Source: Planctomycetaceae bacterium
Lineage (GTDB): Bacteria > Planctomycetota > Planctomycetia > Planctomycetales > Planctomycetaceae
Direction of reading: 5' to 3'
DNA length: 43,689 bases
NCBI GenBank assembly: GCA_018699955.1
Contig: JABISG010000024.1
Span: 1 to 43,689, forward strand
A program made the translations under genes and the position numbers. Under the pieces are notes generated by a model. That model saw nothing but the letters and a program-made list of their open reading frames with translations, was not told the DNA's origin and made no database searches. Every line of letters begins with the position of its first letter. Positions within the stretch are counted from its first letter, which is position 1. Below are positions 17,417-25,525 of this stretch, piece by piece.

Positions 17417-20400
17417 ATGAGACGTCACTTACTCACTGCCCTGTTGATGGTAACGATCGCCTGCGGATTGGCAGCAGCAGCCGATCCCCCGGCGACCGCC
17501 GTCGCGCCAGATTTCGCGAAGTCGCTGACTTTACCTCCAACCGCTTTGATCGAGGCCATCAAAGCGATGCCGGCTCCCAGGAAGACGGCCCCGTTTGACA
17601 GGGCGAAAGACTTCACAACGATAGTCGCGCAAACCTCGAAGCAGCCGGTCCCCGACACGACGGCTGCGTCCCCTGGCCCGTTGGCCCAGGTGCCAACCAG
17701 CAAACCGAAACCCAGCCGTCGCTCAACGGTCGCGATTTCCACCAGCCAGATCGCAACTCCCCCGACGACCACGCACAGGGCCGTCAAAGTGAAGCAGGGA
17801 ACTGTCGTCAAGCCTGCCGACCCCGGCTACACGCAGATCGGCTCGTTGTTCAAGGTCAAGTTGGACCGCCCGAAAACGGAATTGAGGCTACATGAGAACT
17901 CCACCTACACCATCGCTACGAAACGTGATGATGTCGAAATGATTGGCAATCGTAATCAACGCCTGATCAAGATTGAGAAATCCGAGAGGAATGGCATTTC
18001 ATTCCATACCCTCAAACCGGGTGTCACGACGTTGACCTTTCTTGATGAAGCGGAGAAGCAGTACCATGTCGAGATGGCCATTTTCGGCGACAGGCGACAG
18101 CTGCAGTCGCAATTGGACAGGCTCTACCCGCGTGCGTCGATTCAGGTGATCAATGAGCGTGTGGGTGTGCTGTTACGAGGGACGGTCGAAGAGGACAAAG
18201 ACCTCGCAGCGATCACCAAAATCGCCGTGCAGTTCTATCCCAAGGTGAATAACCAATTGAAAGTCGCTGCCGCACCGGTTTCCGCCGCGAAAGACAGCAA
18301 ACCGAAACCTAGCCGCCCCGCGACGGACCCGATCCCCACAAACCAGATCACAACACCACCAACGAGATCATACAAATCTGTCCCAGCCACTTCGTACAAA
18401 GTTGTCAAATTTAAGAAGGCAGGCAGCGCGAAGGATCCCAAGTCCGTCGACCCCGGCTACACGCAGACCGGTTCGTTGTTCATACTCAAGTTAGACCGCC
18501 CGAAAACGCAATTGAGTCTGTACGAGAACTCCACCTACAGCATCTTTACGAAACGTGAAGATGTTGGAATGATTGGTACTCTCAATCATCGTCTGGTCAA
18601 GATGGAAGAAGTCGAAAGCAATGGCATCTCGTTTCACACCCTTGAGCCGGGCGTTACGACGTTGACGTTTATTGATGAAACGGAGAAGCAATACCTCATC
18701 GAAATCACCATCATGGGCGACACGCGGCAGTTGCAGTCGCAGTTGGTGAAACTCTATCCGCAGGCGTCGATTCAGGCGATCAAAGTTCGCGAGAGTGTGT
18801 TGTTACGGGGAACCGCTGCGAAGCCCGAGAACATCAAAGAGATTGTCGAAATCGCCGAGCAGTTCTATCCCAATGTGCTTAACCAGTTGAAAGTCGCTGG
18901 AGCGCCGGTTGCAGCGTCAGGGTACCGTCCGCCGCATGGTACGCCGGTTTACCAGCCGATGAAAACACCGGATTACGGCAAGCCCCAACCAAATCCAACT
19001 CGCAGGTTAACTTACCCATGGCCGCCCGTTGACCTGCGACCGGTTTACCCCGGCATCCCTGAACCACACACGCCTTACGGCGCGCCCCAACCTCGTCCAA
19101 CGCGAGCGCCGGCTCCTCGCGCGAAGACGCCCAAGCCACCGATTACCGTGCAGGCGGTCGTACTGGAAATCGATTGGAAGAAACTCGCTGAGACAAAACT
19201 CGATCTCACGAGCACCCTTCGCGCGTTCGCAACCGACCCCAAGATCCGTGATCTGCGCGGCCTGAGCGGACCGCCGCAAGAACTACGACTGTTGCACACA
19301 GTGGCCGTTCCCCGCAATGCGACAGACGGAATCGTCCGCTTGTTGACCGCGACTAAGGCGTTCAATGTGATCAGTCGCCCAACCATCCGCACGTTGTTAG
19401 GCCAGAAGGCGGAAGTCCACATCGGTACGGAAATTCCCATCCCCGTCAGTCAAGAAGTCCGCAATGGAAAGCAACAGGTCGAGATCGAGTTCCTGCGCCT
19501 CGGAACGCGCATCGAATTGACGCCGGAAACGGTAACGAAAGGCGGGATCAAACTGTCTGTTGCAGCCGGACACAGTGAGCGGGTTGGCAACTCCGGTATC
19601 CGCACTGCCTCAGGGTTTACAGTACCAAATATCCAGACGCTGAAATTCAGCACGGTCGTCGAATTGAAGGAAGGAGAATCGATGATCCTTTCCCACACCG
19701 GTCAGGCCGAAGGGAAAAAAACGGCAGCTGGCAAAGGGCTGATGGTCATCCTCTCCCCGCCGAAAGCCATCTACTCGCCATCGACCACCAAGCCAGCGTC
19801 CACCGCGTGGACCCCGCAGAAAACCGCAGTACCCGGTGTGGTTCGCATGATTCCGCAACCCGTTCGACCGGCGACGTTCGTTCCCTCCGCCCCTGTGCCT
19901 CAGCCGCAGGACTTGCACCAGTCGGTTCGCGAACTTCGCAACGATGTGAAAGCGTTGCGGCAGGACGTCTCGCGGCTGCTCAAGGTACTAGAGAAAAAGG
20001 ACAAAGCCTGGAAGGAATTACGGCAGTCGAAAGTGTCTCCGGCCGAGCAGAAAATTCAGACGGCTCTGGAGAAACAAGTGTCTTTGCAATTCGAGAAGAT
20101 TCCGCTGGCGGACGCGATACGGGTTCTCTCGCAGAATGCCAACTTAAACATCGTCCTCGACCAGCGTGGAATGGAAGAAGAAGGGGTGACAGGCAAGACT
20201 CCCGTTACCATCCACGCCGACGGTCTCATGCTGAAGAGCGGCCTCAATCTGATGTTGCAACATCTGAATCTGGCATATCAAGTCCGCGACGAGGTACTCG
20301 TCATCACCAGCCGACAACGGGCGAATGGGCCGATGATCGTCGTCACCTATCCCGTCGCCGATCTGGTGATACCCATTCCCACCGCCGGTCCAGTTCCGGA

Positions 20401-21403
20401 GTATGAACTTGCACCAAAGGATGGCAAGGACGCACTGTCGGCGCGCTCCCCGGCCATCGACTTTGACGCGTTGACCGAGACGATTCTCTCGACGGTCCAG
20501 CCGGACAGTTGGGATAAGGTCGGCGGACCGGCTTCCATGCAACCCTTCGAAACCACACTGAGCCTCGTCATCCGCCAGACGCCAGAGGCTCACAAAGAAA
20601 TAGCCGGCCTGATCGCACAACTCCGACGGCTACAGGACCTGCAGGTCGCGCTGGAATCTCGGTTTATCGAAAAACTGCCGGAAGGCATCTGGAAACGCAT
20701 CGGCGTCAACATCGACTCCCCAAGGGACGCCGCGAAAAAAGACTCCAACGGCAAGGAGAGGCGTGACATCCCCCTGGGAGGGATCATCCTCACCGATCAC
20801 CAGACCGAGTTGTTGCTGCAAACGGCGCAGGGTGACTTGCGAGCCAATCTGACCCAAGGTCCAAAGGTGACATTGTTCAACGCCCAAACAGCCGGCATCG
20901 CCAAGTATGCAGCGGGAGGCAAAGAGCAACCGCTACGGCATTCACTGCACGTGCAGCCGGTCATTTCTGCCGACCGCCGCAACGTCCGTCTCAATTTGCG
21001 GGTCAGCGATCTGAAATCGCCTTGGGCCAACACGCGGGCCTACGTTGGTACGGTTCCCGACGGCAAGACACTGCTGATTGAGATCGCCCAAGGCAACGGA
21101 AACGAAGTGGGCGTGCCAGAACTAGAGAAGATTCCATACATCTCCCGGTTGTTCAAAAACACCGGCGTCAGGAGATCCGAAGGTCCTCAGTTCCTGCTGA
21201 TCCGCCCGCGCGTAGTTGTTCCGGAGGAAGAAGAGGAATTGCTGCCGGAACCGCCCGTTCCAAACAAGGTTCCAGGCTACCGTCAATCCTCCAAGAACAC
21301 CGGCGCACAGAAACCCGTCAGCTACCGAACCCGGACCGGCACCGTCACCGGGCGGGTCATCATTCAGGAAGAGGAGGAGGAACTGCTGGGGATCGAGAAG
21401 TAA
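17417..21403 (+). CDS. Very large secretin-like exported protein with duplicated N-terminal modules
   Basis: A 1,328-residue protein with a signal peptide (residues 1-22, LLTALLMVTIACGLAAA). Two homologous modules at about 136-292 and 345-498 each begin GYTQ(I/T)GSLF and resemble the CpaC/RcpA-type pilus secretin N-terminal domain followed by a BON-like region (QLQSQL..LYP.ASIQ...VLLRGT). Residues about 577-760 resemble a secretin core (VISRPTIRTLLGQKAEVHIG, IPIPV, ELKEGESMILSH). Residues about 882-970 resemble an STN/N0 domain (IPLADAIRVLSQNANLNIVL). The last 250 residues look like a second, incomplete secretin-type region (LFNAQTAGIAKY, TVPDGKTLLIEI, PRVVV) and two EEEEELL clusters. The frame opens at 17345, but ATG 17417 begins the signal peptide. 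Third gene of the BlaI-M56 unit. Whether it forms a true outer-membrane channel is unknown. Confidence 0.8.
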   Translation: MRRHLLTALLMVTIACGLAAAADPPATAVAPDFAKSLTLPPTALIEAIKAMPAPRKTAPFDRAKDFTTIVAQTSKQPVPDTTAASPGPLAQVPTSKPKPSRRSTVAISTSQIATPPTTTHRAVKVKQGTVVKPADPGYTQIGSLFKVKLDRPKTELRLHENSTYTIATKRDDVEMIGNRNQRLIKIEKSERNGISFHTLKPGVTTLTFLDEAEKQYHVEMAIFGDRRQLQSQLDRLYPRASIQVINERVGVLLRGTVEEDKDLAAITKIAVQFYPKVNNQLKVAAAPVSAAKDSKPKPSRPATDPIPTNQITTPPTRSYKSVPATSYKVVKFKKAGSAKDPKSVDPGYTQTGSLFILKLDRPKTQLSLYENSTYSIFTKREDVGMIGTLNHRLVKMEEVESNGISFHTLEPGVTTLTFIDETEKQYLIEITIMGDTRQLQSQLVKLYPQASIQAIKVRESVLLRGTAAKPENIKEIVEIAEQFYPNVLNQLKVAGAPVAASGYRPPHGTPVYQPMKTPDYGKPQPNPTRRLTYPWPPVDLRPVYPGIPEPHTPYGAPQPRPTRAPAPRAKTPKPPITVQAVVLEIDWKKLAETKLDLTSTLRAFATDPKIRDLRGLSGPPQELRLLHTVAVPRNATDGIVRLLTATKAFNVISRPTIRTLLGQKAEVHIGTEIPIPVSQEVRNGKQQVEIEFLRLGTRIELTPETVTKGGIKLSVAAGHSERVGNSGIRTASGFTVPNIQTLKFSTVVELKEGESMILSHTGQAEGKKTAAGKGLMVILSPPKAIYSPSTTKPASTAWTPQKTAVPGVVRMIPQPVRPATFVPSAPVPQPQDLHQSVRELRNDVKALRQDVSRLLKVLEKKDKAWKELRQSKVSPAEQKIQTALEKQVSLQFEKIPLADAIRVLSQNANLNIVLDQRGMEEEGVTGKTPVTIHADGLMLKSGLNLMLQHLNLAYQVRDEVLVITSRQRANGPMIVVTYPVADLVIPIPTAGPVPEYELAPKDGKDALSARSPAIDFDALTETILSTVQPDSWDKVGGPASMQPFETTLSLVIRQTPEAHKEIAGLIAQLRRLQDLQVALESRFIEKLPEGIWKRIGVNIDSPRDAAKKDSNGKERRDIPLGGIILTDHQTELLLQTAQGDLRANLTQGPKVTLFNAQTAGIAKYAAGGKEQPLRHSLHVQPVISADRRNVRLNLRVSDLKSPWANTRAYVGTVPDGKTLLIEIAQGNGNEVGVPELEKIPYISRLFKNTGVRRSEGPQFLLIRPRVVVPEEEEELLPEPPVPNKVPGYRQSSKNTGAQKPVSYRTRTGTVTGRVIIQEEEEELLGIEK
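17699..18288 (+). repeat. Intragenic duplication, unit A
   Basis: First unit of a long tandem duplication inside the secretin-like gene. It starts at AGCAAACCGAAAC and ends after CAATTGAAAGTCGCTG. DNA identity to unit B is obvious across long stretches (for example CCCCGGCTACACGCAGA at 17821 and 18451). Confidence 0.85.
18296..18918 (+). repeat. Intragenic duplication, unit B
   Basis: Second unit, starting at the same AGCAAACCGAAAC. Offset from unit A is 597 bp at the start and 630 bp from the GYTQ motif onward, so unit B carries an in-frame extra 33 bp in its proline-rich lead-in. The two encode about 60-70 percent identical residues by eye. Confidence 0.85.
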
Positions 21404-21428
21404 TAGCGTGCCACGAATGACGCGGTTC

Positions 21429-21489
21429 TAGCCGCGATCAGGGTGGGGGAGATCAAACGCTCCCCTACCGGGTCGCGGCTAAGCCTTTT
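21429..21489 (+). terminator. Two-tier stem-loop after the secretin-like gene
   Basis: Outer stem TAGCCGCGA (21429-21437) pairs with TCGCGGCTA (21473-21481). Inside it GGTGGGGGAG (21442-21451) pairs with CTCCCCTACC (21460-21469) with one mismatch, leaving loop ATCAAACG. TTTT follows at 21486. It starts 26 bp after the stop codon, so it likely terminates the BlaI-M56-secretin transcript; it could also be a dispersed hairpin element. Confidence 0.6.
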
Positions 21490-21557
21490 CACCCTGTGCA
21501 AATTCGCACCCGAGAAACTCGTCGGTTGCTCATCTCTGGGCAACGGCTTGCCGATGT

Positions 21558-21579
21558 GATATAAAGGAACCGTTATATC
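21558..21579 (+). promoter_or_regulatory. Inverted repeat and promoter-like AT stretch before the DUF1501 gene
   Basis: GATATAA-AGGAACCG-TTATATC is a perfect 7-bp inverted repeat, 31 bp before ATG 21610. TTATAT (21573-21578) with TTGCCG (21549-21554) 18 bp upstream is a possible weak promoter; the dyad overlapping it could be an operator. Confidence 0.3.
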
Positions 21580-21609
21580 TAGATGAACAGGCGTCTTGAG
21601 GAGAAGTCG

Positions 21610-22992
21610 ATGCTTTCTATTCTCGGCCGACCGGATTCGGGTCAAGGGTTCTGTGACGGAATCTCGCGGCGGAATTTCCTCAAGATTGGTGCGCTGGGTT
21701 TTGGCGGTCTCTCGCTGCCGCAGTTGTTGTCGCTTGAAGCGCAGGCGGGCATCACCAATTCGAAGAAATCGGTTATCCTCGTGTATCTGGTCGGCGGACC
21801 GCCGCATCAGGACATGTTTGATCTCAAGCCGGAAGCCCCCAAGGAAATCGCCGGCCCGTTTCGTCCCATCGAAACCAACGTGCCGGGCGTCGAAATTTGC
21901 GAAGAGTTTCCAATGATGGCACGGATGATGGACAAGTTCGTCCCCATTCGTTCGCTCGTCGGCGCACAGTCGGGCCACGATGCCGCGCAGTGTTACACCG
22001 GCCGTGTGCCGCGCGTTCGTGAACCGTCTGGCGGATGGCCGCAGTTTGGATCGGCTGTGAACAAACTGCTGGGACCGGCCGACAAGAGCGTGCCACCATT
22101 TGTCAGCCTGTGTTACACCACCACACATGGACCGTACAACGAACCAGGTCCCGGATTTTTGGGAACGGCTCGCGCCGGCTTCCGTCCGTTGGGACCGACA
22201 CGTGCCGACATGGTGCTTAACGGTGTTACCCCGGAAAGGCTGCAAGATCGCAAGACATTGCTGACGGCCGTCGATCGTTTCCGTCGCGATGCCGACGCCT
22301 CCGGCATGATGCACGGCTTCGATGCCTTCACCGAACAGGCGATGGGCGTTTTAACGTCATCGAAACTTGCCGACGCACTTGATCTGTCCAAGGAAGACCC
22401 GCGCGTCGTCGAACGCTACGGCACCGGTAACCCCAAGATAATGATGGATGCCAACGGTGCACCGCGCGTGCCGCAAAGTTTTCTGCTCGCCCGCCGTCTG
22501 GTCGAAGCCGGCGCGCGTGTAGTCACCATGAACTACAGCAAGTGGGACTGGCACGGCGGCCTGAATGCCGAAGGCCGCGCCAACAATTCAATTTTCTTGC
22601 GTGAAAAGGAAGATTTCCCAGTCTTCGATCGGGGGATTACAGCGTTGGTCGAAGACTTGCACGAACGTGGCTTGGCCGAAGATACCACCGTGCTGGTGTG
22701 GGGCGAATTCGGCCGCACTCCGAAAATTAGTGCTCGGGTCGGCCGCGATCACTGGCCGCGCGTTGCCTGTGCACTGCTTGCCGGTGGTGGCATGAAGACC
22801 GGGCAGGTGATCGGCTCAACCGACCGACTGGGCGGCGAAGCGGTTGATCGACCGGTGACCTTTGGCGACGTCTTCGCCACGCTGTACCACAACCTGGGCA
22901 TTGATACAGAAACGGTCACAATCAGCGATCTGCAGGGCCGCCCGCAGTATCTCGCCGATCCCGACTCGCGACCAATCCGCGAGTTGATTTAG
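21610..22992 (+). CDS. DUF1501 family protein, Tat-exported, unpaired
   Basis: A 460-residue DUF1501 protein with a clear twin-arginine signal (ISRRNFLKIGALGFGGLSL). Motifs: SVILVYLVGGPPHQDMFDLK, SGHDAAQCYTGR, WDWHGG and LVWGEFGRTPKI followed by GRDHWPRVACALLAGGGMK, the most canonical set of the four in this window. ATG 21610 is chosen over 21583 because GAGGAG (21599-21604) precedes it at the right distance. Unlike the other three DUF1501 genes it has no DUF1549/1553 partner next to it; the neighbours are the secretin-like gene and a convergent sulfatase gene 7 bp away. Orphan copies may act with a partner elsewhere. Confidence 0.92.
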   Translation: MLSILGRPDSGQGFCDGISRRNFLKIGALGFGGLSLPQLLSLEAQAGITNSKKSVILVYLVGGPPHQDMFDLKPEAPKEIAGPFRPIETNVPGVEICEEFPMMARMMDKFVPIRSLVGAQSGHDAAQCYTGRVPRVREPSGGWPQFGSAVNKLLGPADKSVPPFVSLCYTTTHGPYNEPGPGFLGTARAGFRPLGPTRADMVLNGVTPERLQDRKTLLTAVDRFRRDADASGMMHGFDAFTEQAMGVLTSSKLADALDLSKEDPRVVERYGTGNPKIMMDANGAPRVPQSFLLARRLVEAGARVVTMNYSKWDWHGGLNAEGRANNSIFLREKEDFPVFDRGITALVEDLHERGLAEDTTVLVWGEFGRTPKISARVGRDHWPRVACALLAGGGMKTGQVIGSTDRLGGEAVDRPVTFGDVFATLYHNLGIDTETVTISDLQGRPQYLADPDSRPIRELI

Positions 22993-22999
22993 GGTTGTT

Positions 23000-24496
23000 T
23001 CATTGAGGGCCGGATCGCCGGTACCACTTTGGCGTGCCGAACCAGTCGTGCATTTCCTTCTCGAAGGGCAGCACGACTTCCGCCGGTTCGAGCCATTGGC
23101 CCAGGTCGCCCGTCTCGGTAATCCAAACATCGAGCGCGGCCCGCAGGCGCAGCAGGGCTTCACGATGCTCGGGCTTGTCGGATTTCGCCAGGTTGTGAAT
23201 TTCGTGTGGATCGGCCGCATTGTCGAAGAGCTGTTCGTCCGGCAGACGTGGCTGCATGAGCGCCAGCGGCGCGCCGGTCAGTTTTCCTTCAGCGAGTAAG
23301 CGTCGCATCAAAGGCTTCACGGCAAAGCACTTTTCCTTGTAACGGTTCAGTGATGTGAAGCTTTGCTCGGGCATGAAATTGCGCAGGTAATGATACCGCG
23401 AGTCGTGAACCGAACGGATGCGATTGACCGTTTCGTCGATGCGATCGCGGGCGGCGAAAGCGTACTTGCGCGGGGAATCGGGTTTCCCACCAAGGAAGAC
23501 TCGGCTCTGCATTCCCGCCGGACGTGGCAAGCCGGCCATGGAAAGCGTCGTCGCCGTTAGGTCGAGCAGGCTGATGAGTTGGTCGTTGACGCTACCCCGT
23601 TTGTACTGCGGCGGCAGAGGGAAGTTCTTCGGCCAACGGATAATCATCGGCACGCGCAGCCCGCTGTTGTAACACCAGTGAATCCCGCGAGCTTCAAGCC
23701 GACCGTTATCTCCGAAGAACACGATGACGGTCTTTTCCAGCAGCCCGTCTTTTCGCAGTTGTTCCAAAACGCGACCGACGCGTCGATCCATGCCGGAAAC
23801 CGAATTGAGATACCGCGCCCATTCCTGCCGCACGAGCAGATGATCCGGATAGTAGGGTGGCGGTTCGACGTTGGCGGCAGTCGCGATCTGCGGATGATCG
23901 CGCTCGCCCACCCATTCCACTCGCTGCTTTTCGAACGTCCTGCGATCGTAAATGTCGTATTCGACTTCGGGTGTATTGATCTGGGCAAAGAACGGCTGAT
24001 GTGTTTTCAGCGCCGACCAATCCTTCGACATGTAGACCGGACCTTCATTGACGAAATTCAGGTCGAGCTTTCCCGTTCCTACTCGATCCTTGCCGATCGT
24101 CTGAATGTTTGCCGTAAAATAGCCCACGTCGCGCAAGCGATGTGTTAGCGGACGCACGCCCGACGGTAGTCGAAAGTCATCGTCACGATGCGAACGCATG
24201 TTGTGCATGTCGGTCGATGTCTGATACATGCCGGTCAGAAACGCCGAGCGACTTGGTGCACAAACCGGCGACGTTGCGAAGACTCGCGTGTAGCGAACGC
24301 CTTCGGCCGCCAAGCTGTCGATGTTGGGTGTCCGCACGAGTTTCTCGCCGTAACAACCCAGGTCGTGATCGATGTTCTCGGCCACCAGCCAAAGAATGTT
24401 CGGCCGCCGTTGGGCGTCGGCCGCAACGCCGTTTGACGGCAAGCAGACAACGGCCAACAGCATCAGATTCGAAAGAACAATGGTCAGCGCATTCAT
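23000..24496 (-). CDS. Exported sulfatase (Cys-type, formylglycine-dependent)
   Basis: A 498-residue sulfatase. Signal peptide at residues 1-27. The formylglycine site is CAPSR with Cys79, followed by SAFLTG, the standard CxPSRxxxxTG pattern. The N-terminal metal loop reads LVAENIDHDLGCYG, where the usual Asp-Asp pair is Glu-Asn. FFGDNG and the later GLRVPMIIRWP match the second metal loop and the VP-hiiRWP strand. ATG 24496 has GGAGAGA ahead and is preferred to 24517. It follows the creatininase-like gene by 106 bp on the same strand. Planctomycete sulfatases act on sulfated polysaccharides; activation needs a formylglycine-generating or anSME enzyme, not in this window. Substrate not predictable; N-sulfoglucosamine hydrolase-like relatives are closest by eye. 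Confidence 0.93.
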   Translation of the reverse strand: MNALTIVLSNLMLLAVVCLPSNGVAADAQRRPNILWLVAENIDHDLGCYGEKLVRTPNIDSLAAEGVRYTRVFATSPVCAPSRSAFLTGMYQTSTDMHNMRSHRDDDFRLPSGVRPLTHRLRDVGYFTANIQTIGKDRVGTGKLDLNFVNEGPVYMSKDWSALKTHQPFFAQINTPEVEYDIYDRRTFEKQRVEWVGERDHPQIATAANVEPPPYYPDHLLVRQEWARYLNSVSGMDRRVGRVLEQLRKDGLLEKTVIVFFGDNGRLEARGIHWCYNSGLRVPMIIRWPKNFPLPPQYKRGSVNDQLISLLDLTATTLSMAGLPRPAGMQSRVFLGGKPDSPRKYAFAARDRIDETVNRIRSVHDSRYHYLRNFMPEQSFTSLNRYKEKCFAVKPLMRRLLAEGKLTGAPLALMQPRLPDEQLFDNAADPHEIHNLAKSDKPEHREALLRLRAALDVWITETGDLGQWLEPAEVVLPFEKEMHDWFGTPKWYRRSGPQ

Positions 24497-24602
24497 CGAA
24501 GTCTCTCCGATCCGCATTCGTGGTGTGTCGCACAGCGAGAGAAAAAACCCGTTCCGTCAGGCACCAATCGCGGCAGTCGGCCTCAGGCCCACTACGTCGG
24601 CG

Positions 24603-25442
24603 CTATTCTGCCGAAGCTTTCGATTTGCGGAACGCTTTCACCGTTGCGTCGGCGCGAAAAGCGATGATGCGGTTGCCCCACTCGATCGTCTTCGACGCCG
24701 GCGCAAGGTTCACACCATTGATGTGGAAGTTGCCGGCGGCGATGCGCTGTTTTGTCCGCACCGATTGAGGATCGACGGCCATCATCATTGCCGTCATGCC
24801 GAAATCGTCGTGCAACCCTTCCGGCTTCTGCTCGATACCCTGGTCTTCGAGCCATTTGGCGACGGCGGCAAAGTCGTAGTATTCGGTAACGTAGTGCACC
24901 CGTGTCGGGCCGCCTTTCCATTTGTCATTCAGTTGGCCGGCAACAATTTTCATTCCCTCTTGGTTTCCGCCGCTGTCGCCAATGAGGAGAATGTGCTTGA
25001 AACCGTGCGTGCGATAGCTGGCGCAGATTTCGGTCAGCAGACGCTCGAAGGTCTCCTCGCTGAGGCTGATCGTTCCCGGATATTTCATGTGCACCGTCGG
25101 TGGGTCGATGTCGCCTTCCGGGACGAATGGCACAATGGGGGCCACCAGCGTGTTGCCCAGTTTGCGGGCAATGGCTTCGGTGGTGCCGCGAAGTACGACG
25201 TTGTGCTTCCCGGTGACCAGGTACGGCCCGTTCTGTTCGATTCCCCCGGTGGCGACAATGACGGTATCGGTCCCTGCCTTCATCGAATCCCGGATCTCCA
25301 TCCAGGTCATGTCCTCGATGAAAACCGTATCGACCGCCTCAATGGGACGCGGCGAATTCGGATCGGGCGCAACCGGCGAGGGCGCGGCGGCAATGACGGC
25401 GGCTACAAAACCGGTGGCGACAAGACCGAGGGTGCGGAGCAT
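24603..25442 (-). CDS. Creatininase-family protein with altered metal site
   Basis: A 279-residue protein with a signal peptide (MLRTLGLVATGFVAAVIAAAP). The frame is open to 25820, but ATG 25442 has AAGAGG ahead and starts the signal. The fold-defining segments are present, yet key residues differ from creatininase: the EQHGPHLPLxTD motif is EQNGPYLVTGKHN (Glu kept, His to Asn, Asp to His), NGHGGN is GDSGGN, and the HAGExETS segment is HDDFGMTA. So most of the usual two-metal ligands are replaced. It may bind a different metal set or have lost hydrolase activity. It lies between the cyclophilin and sulfatase genes on the minus strand. Confidence 0.82.
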   Translation of the reverse strand: MLRTLGLVATGFVAAVIAAAPSPVAPDPNSPRPIEAVDTVFIEDMTWMEIRDSMKAGTDTVIVATGGIEQNGPYLVTGKHNVVLRGTTEAIARKLGNTLVAPIVPFVPEGDIDPPTVHMKYPGTISLSEETFERLLTEICASYRTHGFKHILLIGDSGGNQEGMKIVAGQLNDKWKGGPTRVHYVTEYYDFAAVAKWLEDQGIEQKPEGLHDDFGMTAMMMAVDPQSVRTKQRIAAGNFHINGVNLAPASKTIEWGNRIIAFRADATVKAFRKSKASAE

Positions 25443-25487
25443 GGTGAAACCTCTTGGTGCGAAGTCATCGTGGTGTAAAATCAACAC

Positions 25488-25503
25488 GCCCCGCAAGCGG
25501 GGC
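25488..25503 (-). terminator. GC-rich hairpin after the cyclophilin gene
   Basis: GCCCCGC-AA-GCGGGGC is a perfect 7-bp inverted repeat in the 83-bp gap between the cyclophilin stop and the creatininase-like start. On the minus strand it is followed by a short T-rich stretch (TTGATTTTA). It could end or attenuate the upstream transcript. Confidence 0.4.
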
Positions 25504-25525
25504 GGCCAAATGTCGAGCCAGCATT

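Noticed and set aside
21364..22314. 316-residue minus-strand frame over the DUF1501 gene
   Set aside because: Antisense of a recognised gene, low in hydrophobic pattern and without motifs.
24372..25478. 368-residue plus-strand frame over the creatininase-like gene
   Set aside because: Spans the antisense of two genes and the gap between them; no motifs.
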